Positions 27,428 through 37,718 of a stretch of DNA of 64,000 nt are shown in pieces. The DNA comes from Pseudomonas sp. KU43P. GTDB lineage: Bacteria; Pseudomonadota; Gammaproteobacteria; Pseudomonadales; Pseudomonadaceae. Positions within the stretch are counted from its first letter, which is position 1; every line of letters begins with the position of its first letter. The notes under the pieces are model-generated. The model was not told the DNA's origin and did no database searches. It saw only the letters and a list, made by a program, of their open reading frames with translations. Both the position numbers and the translations under genes were made by a program. The stretch covers positions 965,501-1,029,500 of the forward strand of contig NZ_AP019365.1 of NCBI RefSeq assembly GCF_033095865.1. Direction: 5' to 3'.

Positions 27428-28606
27428 ATGCTCAATGCCGAACAACGTGCAATCATCAAGGCCACCGTCCCCCTGCTGGAAACGGGCGGCGAAACGCTGA
27501 CCACCCACTTTTACAAGATGATGCTCACCGAGTACCCAGAGGTGCGCCCGCTGTTCAACCAGGCCCATCAGGCCAGCGGTGACCAACCTCGCGCCTTGGC
27601 CAACGGCGTGCTGATGTATGCCCGTCACATCGACCAACTGGAGCAGCTGGGCGGTCTGGTTGGTCAGATCATCAACAAGCATGTGGCCTTGCAGATTCTG
27701 CCGGAGCATTACCCGATCGTCGGTAGCTGCCTGTTGCGCGCCATCGAAGAAGTGCTCGGCAAGGAAATCGCTACCCCCGACGTAATCGCTGCCTGGGGCG
27801 CTGCTTACGGCCAGCTGGCCGACATTCTGATCGGTGCCGAGGAAAGCCTTTATAAACAGAAGGAAGAGGCCACGGGTGGCTGGCGCGGTAGCCGAGAATT
27901 CCGCCTGGTACGCCGTGAGCAGGAAAGCAGCGAGATCGTTTCCTTCTATTTCGCTCCGGTCGATGGCCAGCCGGTGCTCAAGGCTGAGCCGGGTCAGTAC
28001 ATCGGCTTGCGGCTCTTCATCGACGGTGCCGAGCAGCGCCGCAACTATTCGCTGTCGGCCCTGTGCGATGGCCAGCTTTACCGCATCAGCGTGAAGCGCG
28101 AGGCGGATGGCAAGGTGTCCAATTACCTGCATGACCACCTGATGGTCGGCGAAACGTTGCAGCTCTTCCCGCCTTCCGGTGACTTTACCCTCACCGCCAG
28201 TGACAAGCCGCTGGTACTGATCAGTGGCGGCGTGGGCATCACCCCGACCCTTGCAATGCTCGAGGCCGCGCTCAAGACCCAACGCCCGGTGCATTTCATT
28301 CACTGTGCGCGCAATGGCGCCGTGCACGCGTTTCGCGACTGGGTCGATGAACTGGCCCAGCGTCATCCGCAGCTCAAGCGCTTCTATTGCTATGCCGAGC
28401 AGGAAGGTTCGCAGGGGGCCGATGCCGTGGGCTTGCTGAATGAGACGCTGCTGGCCGAGTGGTTGCCGCGGGAGCGTGATGTAGATGCCTACTTCCTTGG
28501 GCCCAAGGGGTTCATGGCAGTGATCAAGCGGCAACTGAAGGGCTTGGGTGTGCCTGAGGCGCAAAGCCGTTATGAGTTCTTCGGGCCGGCCGCAGCCCTG
28601 GAGTGA
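27428..28606 (+). CDS. hmp: Flavohaemoglobin, nitric oxide dioxygenase
   Basis: The 392-residue protein converts NO and O2 to nitrate using NAD(P)H. A globin domain occupies about residues 1-136, with the proximal haem histidine in NKHVALQI. An FAD-binding domain has RNYSLSAL. A C-terminal NAD domain has GGVGITPTLAMLEA and ends YEFFGPA. The ATG at 27428 is preferred to the in-frame TTG two codons earlier because AGGAG lies nine bases before it and the family starts MLNAEQR. It is divergent from norR and followed by a REP pair. Expression is expected to respond to NO through NorR and sigma-54. Confidence 0.96.
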   Translation: MLNAEQRAIIKATVPLLETGGETLTTHFYKMMLTEYPEVRPLFNQAHQASGDQPRALANGVLMYARHIDQLEQLGGLVGQIINKHVALQILPEHYPIVGSCLLRAIEEVLGKEIATPDVIAAWGAAYGQLADILIGAEESLYKQKEEATGGWRGSREFRLVRREQESSEIVSFYFAPVDGQPVLKAEPGQYIGLRLFIDGAEQRRNYSLSALCDGQLYRISVKREADGKVSNYLHDHLMVGETLQLFPPSGDFTLTASDKPLVLISGGVGITPTLAMLEAALKTQRPVHFIHCARNGAVHAFRDWVDELAQRHPQLKRFYCYAEQEGSQGADAVGLLNETLLAEWLPRERDVDAYFLGPKGFMAVIKRQLKGLGVPEAQSRYEFFGPAAALE

Positions 28607-28622
28607 TGTGCTGACTGGGCTG

Positions 28623-28697
28623 CCCTATCGCCGGCAAGCCGGCTCCCACATCGAGGTCTGTGCACCTCCCGCGGGAGCCGGCTTGCCGGCGATAGGG
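28623..28697. repeat. REP pair (inverted)
   Basis: A 25 bp arm based on CCCTATCGCCGGCAAGCCGG at 28623-28647 has its exact inverse at 28673-28697. This is the standard P. putida group REP in head-to-head pairing, just after hmp, where it probably stabilises or ends the transcript. Confidence 0.92.
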
Positions 28698-28706
28698 CCG
28701 TTACGG

Positions 28707-29008
28707 CTTCCTCTATATAGAAGGAAAGATAAAACGCAACGGCCATCCTTCACTTTAATCCTCCTTTAATCACTGTATCCTTCACTCCCGGGTGTCGAGG
28801 GGCCTGCTCCTGCGCGACACCTGGGCAGTCGCTTTTTTACCGGCCGATGTTGAACCGACGTCCCGGCTGCCGGTCAGAAGCCATCTCCGGATAGCCCTGC
28901 GCAGTGCTGTCTTGCCGCTGCCTCGACACGCAACAAGGCCCTGCCTGCGTGTAGACTTGCGCCAGGCAGGCAAAGCACGCTGCCCCCTATCCATCGAAGG
29001 AATCGGCA
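28707..29008 (+). other. Gap before dsbB, with one hairpin
   Basis: About 300 bases without a supported gene. The only structure I see is an 11 bp stem with one G-T pair (28787-28797 with 28815-28825, CCCGGGTGTCG). Six T follow eight bases later, so it could be a weak terminator or leader structure. GGAATC lies before the dsbB ATG. Confidence 0.4.
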
Positions 29009-29515
29009 ATGAACGAACAAACATCGCGCCTGAATCGGGAACGGCGCTTTCTGGTGCTGCTGGGGCTGATCTGCCTGTCCCTGATCGGCGGCGCTTTGTA
29101 CATGCAGGTTGTGCTGGGTGAGGCGCCTTGCCCACTGTGTATCCTGCAGCGTTATGCACTGCTGTTCATCGCGATCTTTGCCTTCATCGCCGCTGCAATG
29201 CCCGGCAAGCGCAGCCTGACCTTCTTCGAATGCCTGGTCGTGGCCAGCGCGATAGGTGGAATCGTTGCGGCCGGAAACCATGTGTATATACTCGCCAACC
29301 CCATGGTCAGCTGCGGTATCGACACCCTCCAGCCGATCGTCGACGATCTGCCCCTGGCCAAGCTTTGGCCGCTGGCCTTCCAGGTCGACGGCTTCTGCAG
29401 CACGCCCTACCCACCGCTGCTCGGCTTGTCGCTGGCGCAATGGGCTTTGGTTGCATTCGTGCTGACGGCCATCCTGGTACCGCTCGGTATCTATCGCAAT
29501 CGTCGGCAGGGTTAG
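29009..29515 (+). CDS. dsbB: Disulfide bond formation protein DsbB
   Basis: The 168-residue inner-membrane protein has four predicted spans. It reoxidises periplasmic DsbA and passes electrons to ubiquinone. Both catalytic pairs are present: C41-P-L-C44 in the first periplasmic loop and C102 with C130 in the second. It is encoded upstream of the cytochrome bo3 operon, fitting the known link between DsbB, quinone and terminal oxidases. A hairpin with arms CAGTGGG (29532-29538) and CCCACTG (29549-29555) follows the stop. Confidence 0.95.
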   Translation: MNEQTSRLNRERRFLVLLGLICLSLIGGALYMQVVLGEAPCPLCILQRYALLFIAIFAFIAAAMPGKRSLTFFECLVVASAIGGIVAAGNHVYILANPMVSCGIDTLQPIVDDLPLAKLWPLAFQVDGFCSTPYPPLLGLSLAQWALVAFVLTAILVPLGIYRNRRQG

Positions 29516-30073
29516 ACATTAGTCCCGATTTCAGTGGGGGCTTTTGCACCCACTGAGAAGAGGGGAAAGTGCCCTCCCGCTTGATCCAGATCAATCACAA
29601 AGCCTTGTGGCGTGCGGGTTTCAGAGCTAGCAAGCGGGGTGCGACAAACTGTCGCGAAGTTGATTTTCAGGTCTGGATTGTTACGCATTCTGTAAAAGAC
29701 TGTTGCTCAATAAGTCATAGTCAAGGGTTGGCGACCTAACTACAATCGCCCCCAATTTCCGTTCGGCACTGCTTGCGAGTCGCAGGATTGAAGGAAGCCC
29801 CAGCGCTTTCTTTTGCTGACTTCGTCAAGTTTCGCCCAGCGGCGATACCGGGCGGATACCCCTCCGCGTTTTCCCGCACCAAATGGACTTGGTCTGAAGT
29901 ACAGGCCTGTTGCCTACGAAACCATAAGCACCGCTAACCCGCTTGAGCCAAGGTCCTGCAGTCAGACCCCAGGCAGGAGCGAGTACGGGCGTGAATTGCC
30001 TCACTTGGCAGGACGAAGTGTTGGCTACCAAAACACAAATTGCATTGAAGCAAGCTGATCTAGAGGTCGTGAG
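29516..30073 (+). other. Long leader region of the cyo operon
   Basis: 558 bases with no supported gene; the frame at 29813-30058 has no ribosome site and no recognisable protein. It holds a hairpin just after dsbB, an ANR/FNR box at 29581-29594, and AGAGGT before the cyoA start. The length suggests a long untranslated leader or several promoters. Confidence 0.5.
29581..29594. promoter_or_regulatory. ANR/FNR box upstream of cyo
   Basis: TTGATCCAGATCAA matches the FNR/ANR consensus TTGAT-N4-ATCAA at every defined base. ANR is the oxygen-sensing regulator of Pseudomonas and is known to repress the low-affinity bo3 oxidase when oxygen is low. The box is 66 bases after dsbB and 480 before cyoA, so it may act on a distal cyo promoter. 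Confidence 0.8.
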
Positions 30074-31018
30074 ATGAGTAAAAAGCGTTACCCCAGACTG
30101 TTTGGCATATTGCCCTTTTTAGGCATGCTTTTACTCAGTGGGTGCAACTGGACCCTGCTCGACCCGAAAGGTCAGGTCGGCATTGAGCAAAAGAACCTCA
30201 TCCTCATCGCTACCGGCCTGATGCTGCTGGTGGTGATCCCGGTCATCATCATGACCGTGGCGTTCGCCTGGAAGTACCGTGCTTCCAACAAGGCGGCCAC
30301 CTACACCCCCGATTGGTCGCACTCGACCAAGATCGAGGCTGCGGTGTGGATCATCCCGATCATCATCATCATCGCCCTGGGTTACGTCACCTACCACTCC
30401 ACCCACAAGCTGGACCCGTACCGTCCACTGGATTCCGATGTGAAGCCGGTGCAGATCGACGTGGTCGCGCTGGACTGGAAGTGGCTATTCATCTACCCGG
30501 AGCAGGGCATTGCCACGGTCAACAAGATCGTCTTCCCGGCTAACACCCCGGTCAACTTCCGCGTCACTTCCGACGCCGTGATGAACTCGTTCTTCATCCC
30601 GGGCCTGGGCGGCCAGATCTACGCCATGGCCGGTATGACCACCAAGCTGCACCTGATCGCCAACGAAAACGGCGAGTTCGACGGTATCAGTGCCAACTAC
30701 AGCGGCGCTGGCTTCACCGGCATGAAATTCAAGGCCACTGCAACCTCCCAGGAAGACTTCGACAAGTGGGTCGCCGAGGTCAAGCAGTCGCCGAAGAAGC
30801 TGGACAAGGCCGAATACGATGCCTTGGCCAAACCAAGCGAAAACAACCCAGTCGCGCTGTATAGCGAGGCCTCGCCTGACCAGTTCCAGCTGATCGTCGA
30901 CAAGTACGAAGGCATGAACCGCGGTCGTCCGAGCCACGAAGAAGCAGGCAGCAAAGATCTGGCCACAACCAAGGGTGTGGAATCGAGTATGCAACCAGCT
31001 GCCGGTGCAGAGGAGTAA
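30074..31018 (+). CDS. cyoA: Cytochrome bo3 ubiquinol oxidase subunit II
   Basis: The 314-residue lipoprotein has a lipobox LLLSGC with C24 as the lipidated residue. Two membrane spans follow (about 43-65 and 90-110), then a periplasmic cupredoxin-like domain that lacks the CuA ligands, as in quinol oxidases. It is the first gene of cyoABCDE, three bases before cyoB. It helps form the quinol-oxidising complex that pumps protons and reduces oxygen to water. Confidence 0.96.
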   Translation: MSKKRYPRLFGILPFLGMLLLSGCNWTLLDPKGQVGIEQKNLILIATGLMLLVVIPVIIMTVAFAWKYRASNKAATYTPDWSHSTKIEAAVWIIPIIIIIALGYVTYHSTHKLDPYRPLDSDVKPVQIDVVALDWKWLFIYPEQGIATVNKIVFPANTPVNFRVTSDAVMNSFFIPGLGGQIYAMAGMTTKLHLIANENGEFDGISANYSGAGFTGMKFKATATSQEDFDKWVAEVKQSPKKLDKAEYDALAKPSENNPVALYSEASPDQFQLIVDKYEGMNRGRPSHEEAGSKDLATTKGVESSMQPAAGAEE

Positions 31019-31021
31019 GAG

Positions 31022-33040
31022 ATGTTCGGTAAATTAAGCCTGGAGGCGATACCCTATCACGAGCCGATAGTCATGGTGACGCTTGCCATGATCGCGCTCG
31101 GTGGTATCGCTGTCGTCGGTCTTATCACCTATTTCCGCAAGTGGACCTACTTGTGGACCGAGTGGCTGACCACGGTCGACCACAAGAAAATCGGGGTGAT
31201 GTACATCATCGTCGCGATGGTCATGCTGCTGCGCGGTTTTGCCGACGCCATCATGATGCGTACACAGCTGGCTGCTGCTACCGGCGGCTCCGAAGGCTAC
31301 CTGCCGCCTGAACACTATGACCAGATCTTCACCGCCCACGGTGTGATCATGATCATCTTCATGGCGATGCCGTTCTTCACCGGCCTGATGAACCTTGCGG
31401 TTCCTCTGCAGATCGGTGCACGTGACGTTGCCTTCCCGTTCCTGAACTCCCTGAGCTTCTACCTGCTGCTGGCAGGCGTGCTGCTGGTCAACATCTCCCT
31501 GGGCGTCGGCGAATTCGCCAAGACCGGTTGGGTTGCCTATCCGCCGCTCGCGGGTATCCAGTACAGCCCTGGGGTGGGTGTCGACTACTACATCTGGGCG
31601 CTACAGCTATCCGGATTGGGTACGACGCTTACCGGCGTGAACTTCCTCGTCACCGTGATGAAGATGCGCGCACCTGGCATGAAACTGATGGACATGCCGA
31701 TCTTCACCTGGACCTGCACCTGGGCCAACGTTCTGATCGTTGCCTCGTTCCCGATCCTGACCGCTGCACTCGCACTGCTGACTGTTGACCGTTATCTGGA
31801 CTTCCACATCTTCACCAACGAGCTTGGTGGGAACCCGATGATGTACGTCAACCTGTTCTGGGCGTGGGGTCACCCTGAGGTCTACATCCTGATCCTGCCG
31901 GCCTTCGGCGTGTTCTCGGAAGTGACTTCGACCTTCTCCGGCAAGCGTCTGTTCGGCCACCACTCGATGATCTACGCATCGGGCGCCATCGCCGTTCTGG
32001 GCTTCGCCGTATGGCTGCACCACTTCTTCACCATGGGTGCCGGCGCCAGCGTCAACACCTTCTTCGGCCTGGCGACGATGCTGATCTCCATTCCGACCGG
32101 TGTGAAACTGTTCAACTGGCTGTTCACCATGTACCAGGGCCGTGTGCGCTTCACCGCGCCAATGCTCTGGACCCTGGGCTTCATGATCACCTTCTCCATC
32201 GGTGGCATGACTGGTGTTCTGCTGGCCGTTCCAGGTGCTGACTTCGTTCTGCACAACAGCCTGTTCGTAATCGCTCACTTCCACAACGTGATCATCGGTG
32301 GTGCGGTATTCGGCTACATCGCCGGCTTCGCCTACTGGTTCCCGAAAGCCTTCGGCTTCACGCTGAACGAGAAGTGGGGCAAAGCTGCCTTCTGGTTCTG
32401 GATCTCGGGCTTCTACGTTGCGTTCATGCCGCTGTATGCCCTGGGCTTCATGGGCATGACCCGTCGTCTGAACCACTCCGACAACCCGCTGTGGGAACCC
32501 TACCTGTACGTTGCCGTCGCCGGCGCCGTGCTGATCCTGTTCGGTATCGCTTGCCAGCTGATCCAGCTCTACGTTTCGGTCCGCGACCGCAACCAGAACC
32601 TGGACGTGACCGGCGACCCATGGGGCGGCCGTACCCTGGAATGGTCGACTTCGTCGCCACCTCCGTTCTACAACTTCGCCCACATGCCTGAGCAGGTTGG
32701 CCTGGATGCCTGGCACGAAACCAAGGAAACCGGTAACGCCTACAAGCCAGCGAAGAAGTTCGACGCGATCCACATGCCGAGCAACACCTCTACCGGTTTG
32801 TTCATGGGCCTGTTCCTGACCGTCTTCGGCTTTGCCTTCATCTGGCACATCTGGTGGCTGGTCGGCGCAAGCCTGGTTGCAACCATCGCTGTCTTCGTTC
32901 GCCACGCTGCGCGTGACGACCAGGGCTACATGGTTCCGGCCGAAGAAGTGGCGCGCATCGAAGGCGAGCGCATGAAAGCGCTGGCCAAAGCAGGTGCTCT
33001 GCCTGCCGGCGCACGTGTCGAATCGTTTGAGCGGGTGTAA
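31022..33040 (+). CDS. cyoB: Cytochrome bo3 ubiquinol oxidase subunit I
   Basis: The 672-residue haem-copper oxidase core has about 15 membrane spans. It binds haem b, haem o3 and CuB and is where oxygen is reduced. H106 (TAHG) is the haem b ligand. H284 and Y288 in WGHPEVYIL form the cross-linked pair, at the same numbers as in E. coli. LHHFFTMG supplies two more CuB histidines and [10 protein letters not shown] the haem ligands. Confidence 0.98.
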   Translation: MFGKLSLEAIPYHEPIVMVTLAMIALGGIAVVGLITYFRKWTYLWTEWLTTVDHKKIGVMYIIVAMVMLLRGFADAIMMRTQLAAATGGSEGYLPPEHYDQIFTAHGVIMIIFMAMPFFTGLMNLAVPLQIGARDVAFPFLNSLSFYLLLAGVLLVNISLGVGEFAKTGWVAYPPLAGIQYSPGVGVDYYIWALQLSGLGTTLTGVNFLVTVMKMRAPGMKLMDMPIFTWTCTWANVLIVASFPILTAALALLTVDRYLDFHIFTNELGGNPMMYVNLFWAWGHPEVYILILPAFGVFSEVTSTFSGKRLFGHHSMIYASGAIAVLGFAVWLHHFFTMGAGASVNTFFGLATMLISIPTGVKLFNWLFTMYQGRVRFTAPMLWTLGFMITFSIGGMTGVLLAVPGADFVLHNSLFVIAHFHNVIIGGAVFGYIAGFAYWFPKAFGFTLNEKWGKAAFWFWISGFYVAFMPLYALGFMGMTRRLNHSDNPLWEPYLYVAVAGAVLILFGIACQLIQLYVSVRDRNQNLDVTGDPWGGRTLEWSTSSPPPFYNFAHMPEQVGLDAWHETKETGNAYKPAKKFDAIHMPSNTSTGLFMGLFLTVFGFAFIWHIWWLVGASLVATIAVFVRHAARDDQGYMVPAEEVARIEGERMKALAKAGALPAGARVESFERV

Positions 33041-33043
33041 TCA

Positions 33044-33667
33044 ATGTCCAGTCAAGTAATGCACGGTGCTGCTCATGGTCACGACCATGGGCATGACGAC
33101 CACCACCACGACTCGGGCCAGATGACCGTACTGGGCTTCTGGCTGTACCTGATGACCGACTGCATCCTGTTTGCGTCGCTCTTCGCCACTTACGCGGTGC
33201 TGTCCGGCAGTTTTGCCGGCGGCCCGTCGGGTCACGACATCTTCCAGCTCGACTTCGTGCTGGTTGAAACCGCGTTCCTGCTGCTGTCCTCGATCACCTT
33301 CGGCTTCGCCATGCTGAAGATGTTCTCCGGTAGCAAGGCAGGTGTACTGGGCTGGTTGGCTGTGACCTTCCTGTTCGGTGCAGGCTTCATCGCGATGGAA
33401 ATCTATGAATTCCATCACCTGATCGGTGAGGGCTTCGGCCCGCAGCGCAGTGGCTTCCTGTCGGGCTTCTTCGCCCTGGTAGGTACCCACGGCCTGCACG
33501 TGACCGCCGGCCTGATCTGGATGGCGATCATGATGTTCCAGATCAACAAGCACGGCATCACGCCGACTGCCAAGACCCGCATGAGCTGCCTGAGCCTGTT
33601 CTGGCACTTCCTGGACGTGGTCTGGATCTGCGTATTCACCGTCGTCTACCTGCTGGGGGTTCTGTAA
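33044..33667 (+). CDS. cyoC: Cytochrome bo3 ubiquinol oxidase subunit III
   Basis: The 207-residue membrane protein has five spans after a histidine-rich start (about 20 residues with [13 protein letters not shown], which may bind metal). It assists assembly and stability of the oxidase core and carries no redox centre. It starts three bases after cyoB, and its TAA overlaps the cyoD ATG by one base. Confidence 0.96.
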   Translation: MSSQVMHGAAHGHDHGHDDHHHDSGQMTVLGFWLYLMTDCILFASLFATYAVLSGSFAGGPSGHDIFQLDFVLVETAFLLLSSITFGFAMLKMFSGSKAGVLGWLAVTFLFGAGFIAMEIYEFHHLIGEGFGPQRSGFLSGFFALVGTHGLHVTAGLIWMAIMMFQINKHGITPTAKTRMSCLSLFWHFLDVVWICVFTVVYLLGVL

Positions 33668-33999
33668 TGGCTAACGCACACGACACTCATCACGAAGGTA
33701 ACCACGGCAGCGTCAAGTCGTACATGATCGGCTTCGTACTGTCGATCATCCTGACCGCGATCCCGTTCGGCCTGGTGATGTTCCCAAGCCTGCCGAAGAA
33801 CCTGACCGTTCTGGTCGTAGTGGCCATGGCCGTCATCCAGGTAGTCGTGCACCTCGTGTACTTCCTGCACATGGACCGCTCGAAAGAGCAGCGTACCAAC
33901 GTGACGACGTTCCTGTTCACCGGTCTGGTCATTGCACTGCTGGTCGGCCTGTCGCTGTGGATCATGTTCAGCATCCACTACGAAATGTTGGCCAAGTGA
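33667..33999 (+). CDS. cyoD: Cytochrome bo3 ubiquinol oxidase subunit IV
   Basis: The 110-residue protein has three membrane spans after a short histidine-containing N-terminus (HDTHHEGNHG). The small subunit supports CuB incorporation and assembly in E. coli. The gene overlaps cyoC by one base (TAATG). Confidence 0.96.
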   Translation: MANAHDTHHEGNHGSVKSYMIGFVLSIILTAIPFGLVMFPSLPKNLTVLVVVAMAVIQVVVHLVYFLHMDRSKEQRTNVTTFLFTGLVIALLVGLSLWIMFSIHYEMLAK

Positions 34000-34010
34000 G
34001 GTAAGACTGC

Positions 34011-34898
34011 ATGTCCGTTAAGCACTTTATCCAAATCACCAAACCGGGGATCATTTTCGGTAACGTGCTTTCCGTGGCAGGCGGTTTCTTCCTTGCCGCG
34101 AAGGGCCATGTGGACTTCGCCCTGTTCCTGGCGGTGGTGGTAGGTACGTCCCTGGTGGTTGCGTCCGGTTGCGTGTTCAACAACTGCATCGACCGTGATA
34201 TCGACATCAAGATGGAACGTACCAAGAACCGTGTCATGGTTCAGGGTGGCATGTCGCTGCCCCTCGCGCTGGTCTACGCCACCCTCCTCGGGGTGGCAGG
34301 CTTCAGCCTGCTGTATGTCCAGGCCAACCCGCTGTCGGCGTTCTGTGCGCTGATCGGCTTCATCGTCTACGTCGGTTTCTACAGCCTCTGGCTGAAGCGC
34401 AAATCGGTGCACGGCACCTTGGTCGGCAGCCTGTCCGGTGCCATGCCTCCGGTGATCGGCTACTGCGCCGTTAGCAACAGCTTCGACCTGGCTGCCGTGA
34501 CCCTGTTGGTGATGTTCAGCCTGTGGCAGATGCCGCACAGCTTCGCCATCGCGATTTTCCGCTTCAAGGATTACAGCGCTGCCAACATCCCGGTCCTGCC
34601 GGTGGCGCGCGGCATCCTCGCGGCGAAGAAGCAGATCGTGCTGTACGTGCTGGCCTTCGTGCTCGCTACCCTGATGCTCACCCTCGGCGGTTACGCCGGC
34701 CTCGGCTACCTGGCCGTGGCTGCGGCCATGGGCCTGTACTGGTTGTACATGGCCTGGGGTGGCTACAAGGCCGAGGACGACAGCAAGTGGGCGCGCAAGG
34801 TGTTCGGCTTCTCCATCCTCACCGTCACTGCCCTGAGCGTGATGATGTCGGTGGACAGCCAGACGGCTGCGGACGTGCTGATGACGTACGCGCGCTGA
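34011..34898 (+). CDS. cyoE: Protohaem IX farnesyltransferase (haem O synthase)
   Basis: The 295-residue UbiA-family membrane enzyme attaches a farnesyl group to haem b to make the haem O used by CyoB. The first aspartate-rich motif [12 protein letters not shown] binds prenyl diphosphate; the second is near [15 protein letters not shown]. It has about nine spans. It is the last gene of the operon, followed 20 bases later by a strong terminator. Confidence 0.97.
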   Translation: MSVKHFIQITKPGIIFGNVLSVAGGFFLAAKGHVDFALFLAVVVGTSLVVASGCVFNNCIDRDIDIKMERTKNRVMVQGGMSLPLALVYATLLGVAGFSLLYVQANPLSAFCALIGFIVYVGFYSLWLKRKSVHGTLVGSLSGAMPPVIGYCAVSNSFDLAAVTLLVMFSLWQMPHSFAIAIFRFKDYSAANIPVLPVARGILAAKKQIVLYVLAFVLATLMLTLGGYAGLGYLAVAAAMGLYWLYMAWGGYKAEDDSKWARKVFGFSILTVTALSVMMSVDSQTAADVLMTYAR

Positions 34899-34917
34899 TA
34901 CAGTCGCCTGTTACACG

Positions 34918-34948
34918 AAAACCCCGGCCATGTGCCGGGGTTTTTTTT
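34918..34948 (+). terminator. Intrinsic terminator of the cyo operon
   Basis: ACCCCGGC, loop CATGT, GCCGGGGT, then a run of T (eight in all, 34941-34948). Confidence 0.95.
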
Positions 34949-34958
34949 GCCTGTTCTG

Positions 34959-35048
34959 CCCTATCGCCGGCAAGCCGGCTCCCACACGGGCTCCACTGTC
35001 CTTGAGGGGGGTGGTGTATCAGTGGGAGCCGGCTTGCCGGCGATAGGG
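34959..35048. repeat. REP pair (inverted)
   Basis: The left arm from CCCTATCGCCGGCAAGCC (34959-34985) and its inverse (35022-35048) flank a 36-base spacer. Together with the cyo terminator it fills most of the gap to the next gene; the remaining 170 bases show only the AGAGGT ribosome site. Confidence 0.92.
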
Positions 35049-35221
35049 CCAGACGAGAAAGCATAAAATTCGAATTTTCAATCAATTCATCTGAAAAGTT
35101 CTATCGAAACAGGAAATTGTCATTTACAAGTAAGATGTTTCGGCATTATCTTCTGATTCGGCCGCCGCAGCGGCCAGCGTCGCTCGGACGGTTCCGGGCG
35201 CTTACGTACTCAGAGGTAACC

Positions 35222-36430
35222 ATGGCCAACCCAGGTTCGCCGCGCCGCTTCGCGCGCATCGATCGTCTCCCCCCTTACGTCTTCAACATCACCGCCGAGC
35301 TCAAGATGGCAGCCCGCCGCCGCGGCGAGGACATCATCGACCTGAGCATGGGCAACCCCGACGGGGCCACGCCGCCGCACATCGTCGAGAAGCTGGTGCA
35401 GGTCGCCCAGCGCGAGGACACCCACGGTTACTCCACGTCCCGCGGCATTCCGCGCCTGCGCCGTGCCATCTCCAATTGGTACAAGGAACGCTACGACGTC
35501 GCCATCGACCCGGAAAGCGAAGCCATCGTCACCATCGGCTCCAAAGAGGGCCTGGCGCACTTGATGCTCGGCACCCTCGACCATGGCGACACCGTGCTGG
35601 TGCCTAACCCGAGCTACCCGATCCACATCTACGGTGCGGTCATCGCCGGTGCCCAGGTGCGTTCGGTACCGTTGGTGCCGGGCGTGGACTTCTTCAACGA
35701 ACTCGAGCGAGCGATCCGCGAGTCGATCCCCAAGCCGAAGATGATGATCCTTGGCTTCCCCTCCAACCCCACCGCCCAGTGTGTCGAACTGGACTTCTTC
35801 GAACGTGTGGTAGCCCTCGCCAAGCAATACGATGTGCTGGTAGTGCACGACCTGGCCTACGCCGACATCGTCTACGACGGCTGGAAGGCCCCATCGATCA
35901 TGCAGGTGCCAGGCGCGAAGGACATCGCGGTGGAATTCTTCACCCTGTCCAAAAGCTACAACATGGCCGGCTGGCGGATCGGCTTCATGGTCGGCAACCC
36001 CGAGCTGGTGAGCGCGCTGGCCCGCATCAAGAGCTATCACGACTACGGCACCTTCACCCCGCTGCAGGTGGCGGCAATCGCCGCGCTGGAAGGTGACCAA
36101 CAGTGTGTGCGTGACATCGCCGAGCAGTACCGCCAGCGCCGCAATCTGCTGGTCAAGGGCCTGCACGAGCTGGGTTGGATGGTCGAGAACCCCAAGGCGT
36201 CGATGTACGTCTGGGCCAAGATCCCGGAACAGTACGCCCATCTGGGCTCGCTGGAGTTTTCCAAGAAGCTGCTGGCCGAGGCCAAGGTGTGCGTGTCGCC
36301 GGGGATCGGTTTCGGTGACTATGGCGACGATCACGTGCGCTTCGCCCTGATCGAGAACCAGGACCGCATTCGCCAGGCTATTCGGGGCATCCGGCAAATG
36401 TTCCGGGCTGACGGCCTGGTACGCAAGTAA
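35222..36430 (+). CDS. alaC: Alanine aminotransferase AlaC-type (class I/II PLP enzyme)
   Basis: The 402-residue protein has the fold-type I aminotransferase features: the substrate-binding NPSYPIH segment, the cofactor-ring aspartate in [12 protein letters not shown], the PLP lysine in [13 protein letters not shown] and the conserved arginine in VRFALIEN. AlaC/YfdZ enzymes make alanine from pyruvate and glutamate. The start at 35222 ([10 protein letters not shown]) is chosen over a frame extending to 35117 because AGAGGT precedes it and the extra residues do not look like protein. A 12 bp hairpin follows the stop. An aspartate or methionine aminotransferase activity cannot be excluded. Confidence 0.88.
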   Translation: MANPGSPRRFARIDRLPPYVFNITAELKMAARRRGEDIIDLSMGNPDGATPPHIVEKLVQVAQREDTHGYSTSRGIPRLRRAISNWYKERYDVAIDPESEAIVTIGSKEGLAHLMLGTLDHGDTVLVPNPSYPIHIYGAVIAGAQVRSVPLVPGVDFFNELERAIRESIPKPKMMILGFPSNPTAQCVELDFFERVVALAKQYDVLVVHDLAYADIVYDGWKAPSIMQVPGAKDIAVEFFTLSKSYNMAGWRIGFMVGNPELVSALARIKSYHDYGTFTPLQVAAIAALEGDQQCVRDIAEQYRQRRNLLVKGLHELGWMVENPKASMYVWAKIPEQYAHLGSLEFSKKLLAEAKVCVSPGIGFGDYGDDHVRFALIENQDRIRQAIRGIRQMFRADGLVRK

Positions 36431-36436
36431 TGCTGG

Positions 36437-36463
36437 ATCAGGGGTCGCGAAGCGGCCCCTGAT
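36437..36463 (+). terminator. Hairpin after alaC, possible terminator
   Basis: A 12 bp stem (36437-36448 with 36452-36463, ATCAGGGG at the base) has a GAA loop and one G-T pair. No T-run follows, so termination is uncertain. Confidence 0.4.
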
Positions 36464-36583
36464 GCTGTCGGATCGGCGGCAAACTATTTTTCATTACCCC
36501 TCTTCTCAGCCGACCTGGCTTCGATTACAAATGGCGCCGCGGGCCTCGCCCCGATAACAACAACCTTTCCCCCCCGTGCCATC

Positions 36584-36967
36584 ATGTCCGAATACAACCC
36601 TTGCCTTGACTGCGGCGCCTGCTGCGGGTATTTCCGTGTGTCCTTCTTCTGGGGCGAATGCCAGTCTGCCGGCGGCCTCGTGCCTGATGACCTGGTGGTG
36701 CAGATCAACCCGACCCGCGTTGCGATGATCGGTACCGACGCCAAACCCTGCCGCTGCGTGAGCTTGCAGGGCGAGATCGGTAAAGAGGTGGCGTGCACCA
36801 TCTACGCCAACCGTTCCAGCCCGTGCCGAGAGTTCGAGGCGTCGTGGGAGGGTGGAGTGCATAACCCTAGCTGCGATGATGCGCGTGCAGCCTATGGTCT
36901 GCCACCGCTGACGCCGCCGGGGGCCAACGAGCCGCACTGGCCCGATGAGGGGGCCGAGGTGGCCTGA
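36584..36967 (+). CDS. YkgJ-family cysteine cluster protein
   Basis: The 127-residue cytoplasmic protein contains the family's cysteine cluster (C-x2-C-x2-CC near the start, [10 protein letters not shown], then PCRC, a further C before TIYANR, and SPCREF). These are thought to bind zinc or an iron-sulfur centre. The function is unknown for most members. It stands alone between alaC and an acetyltransferase. Confidence 0.85.
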   Translation: MSEYNPCLDCGACCGYFRVSFFWGECQSAGGLVPDDLVVQINPTRVAMIGTDAKPCRCVSLQGEIGKEVACTIYANRSSPCREFEASWEGGVHNPSCDDARAAYGLPPLTPPGANEPHWPDEGAEVA

Positions 36968-37154
36968 TCCATCATGAAATACAAATGGCTGGTGGGTGCA
37001 AGGCGAACAACCTTGACCAGATTGGCGTAAGTACGTTGCAACCCATGTGGGGTGGCGCTCGATTTTCGCGCCACCACAACACCCAAGCCAGGCACCCTAA
37101 AGCACCACATGACGGTAGACTGTCATCTCCCCAGCAATGGACAGGAGATCCGGC

Positions 37155-37718
37155 GTGACCCCACCCCGCAGTTTCCCCAGCGACCTGTGCCTCGACAGCC
37201 CGCGCCTGCAACTTCGGCCCATGCGCCACGGCGACGCCGCGCAGTGGTTGGCGATCATGGCCGACCCCGAGGTCATGCGCTATTGGCACCACGCGCCCTG
37301 GCAGAACCTGGCCGAGGCCGAAAGCGCTCTGGCCGCCGACCGTGAGGCCTATGCCAGCGGCGAGCAGCTCAAGCTGGGCATGTACCGTCGCGACAATGGC
37401 GAACTGATCGGCATGGTTCAGCTTTTCAACATCGATGACGTCTCCCGGCGAGGTGAAATCGGCTATTGCCTGGCCAGTGCGGTGCAGGGCAGGGGCTACA
37501 TGGACGAGGCGCTGACCTGTTTCATCGACTACCTCGCCCACACCCTGCACATGCGCCGCCTGGAAGGCGAGATCGACCCCCGCAACCAGGGTTCGGCGCG
37601 CACGCTCGAACGCCAAGGCTTCGTCCTCGAAGGCACCTTGCGTGCCCGCTGGTGTGTGGCGGGCGAGCTTTCCGACTCCGGCATCTACGGTCTGCTGCTC
37701 GAGCCACCTGTGGCATGA
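37155..37718 (+). CDS. GNAT-family N-acetyltransferase (RimJ/RimL type)
   Basis: The 187-residue protein has the RimJ-like order: LRPMRHGDAAQWLAIM, then GEIGYCLASAVQGRGYMDEAL (acetyl-CoA binding region with QGRGY), then NQGSARTLERQGFVLEGTLR. Such enzymes acetylate protein N-termini or small amines; the substrate here is unknown. The GTG at 37155 is preferred to the ATG 18 bases upstream because AGGAG (37143-37147) sits seven bases before it and would lie inside the longer version. Its TGA overlaps the ATG of the next gene by four bases. Confidence 0.88.
   Translation: MTPPRSFPSDLCLDSPRLQLRPMRHGDAAQWLAIMADPEVMRYWHHAPWQNLAEAESALAADREAYASGEQLKLGMYRRDNGELIGMVQLFNIDDVSRRGEIGYCLASAVQGRGYMDEALTCFIDYLAHTLHMRRLEGEIDPRNQGSARTLERQGFVLEGTLRARWCVAGELSDSGIYGLLLEPPVA

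Noticed and set aside
29813..30058. An 81-codon gene before cyoA
   Set aside because: No ribosome site and no protein-like composition; it lies in the leader region of cyo.
31607..32905. A 432-codon minus-strand frame opposite cyoB
   Set aside because: cyoB has every catalytic histidine in place; the opposite frame has no domain and no start signal.
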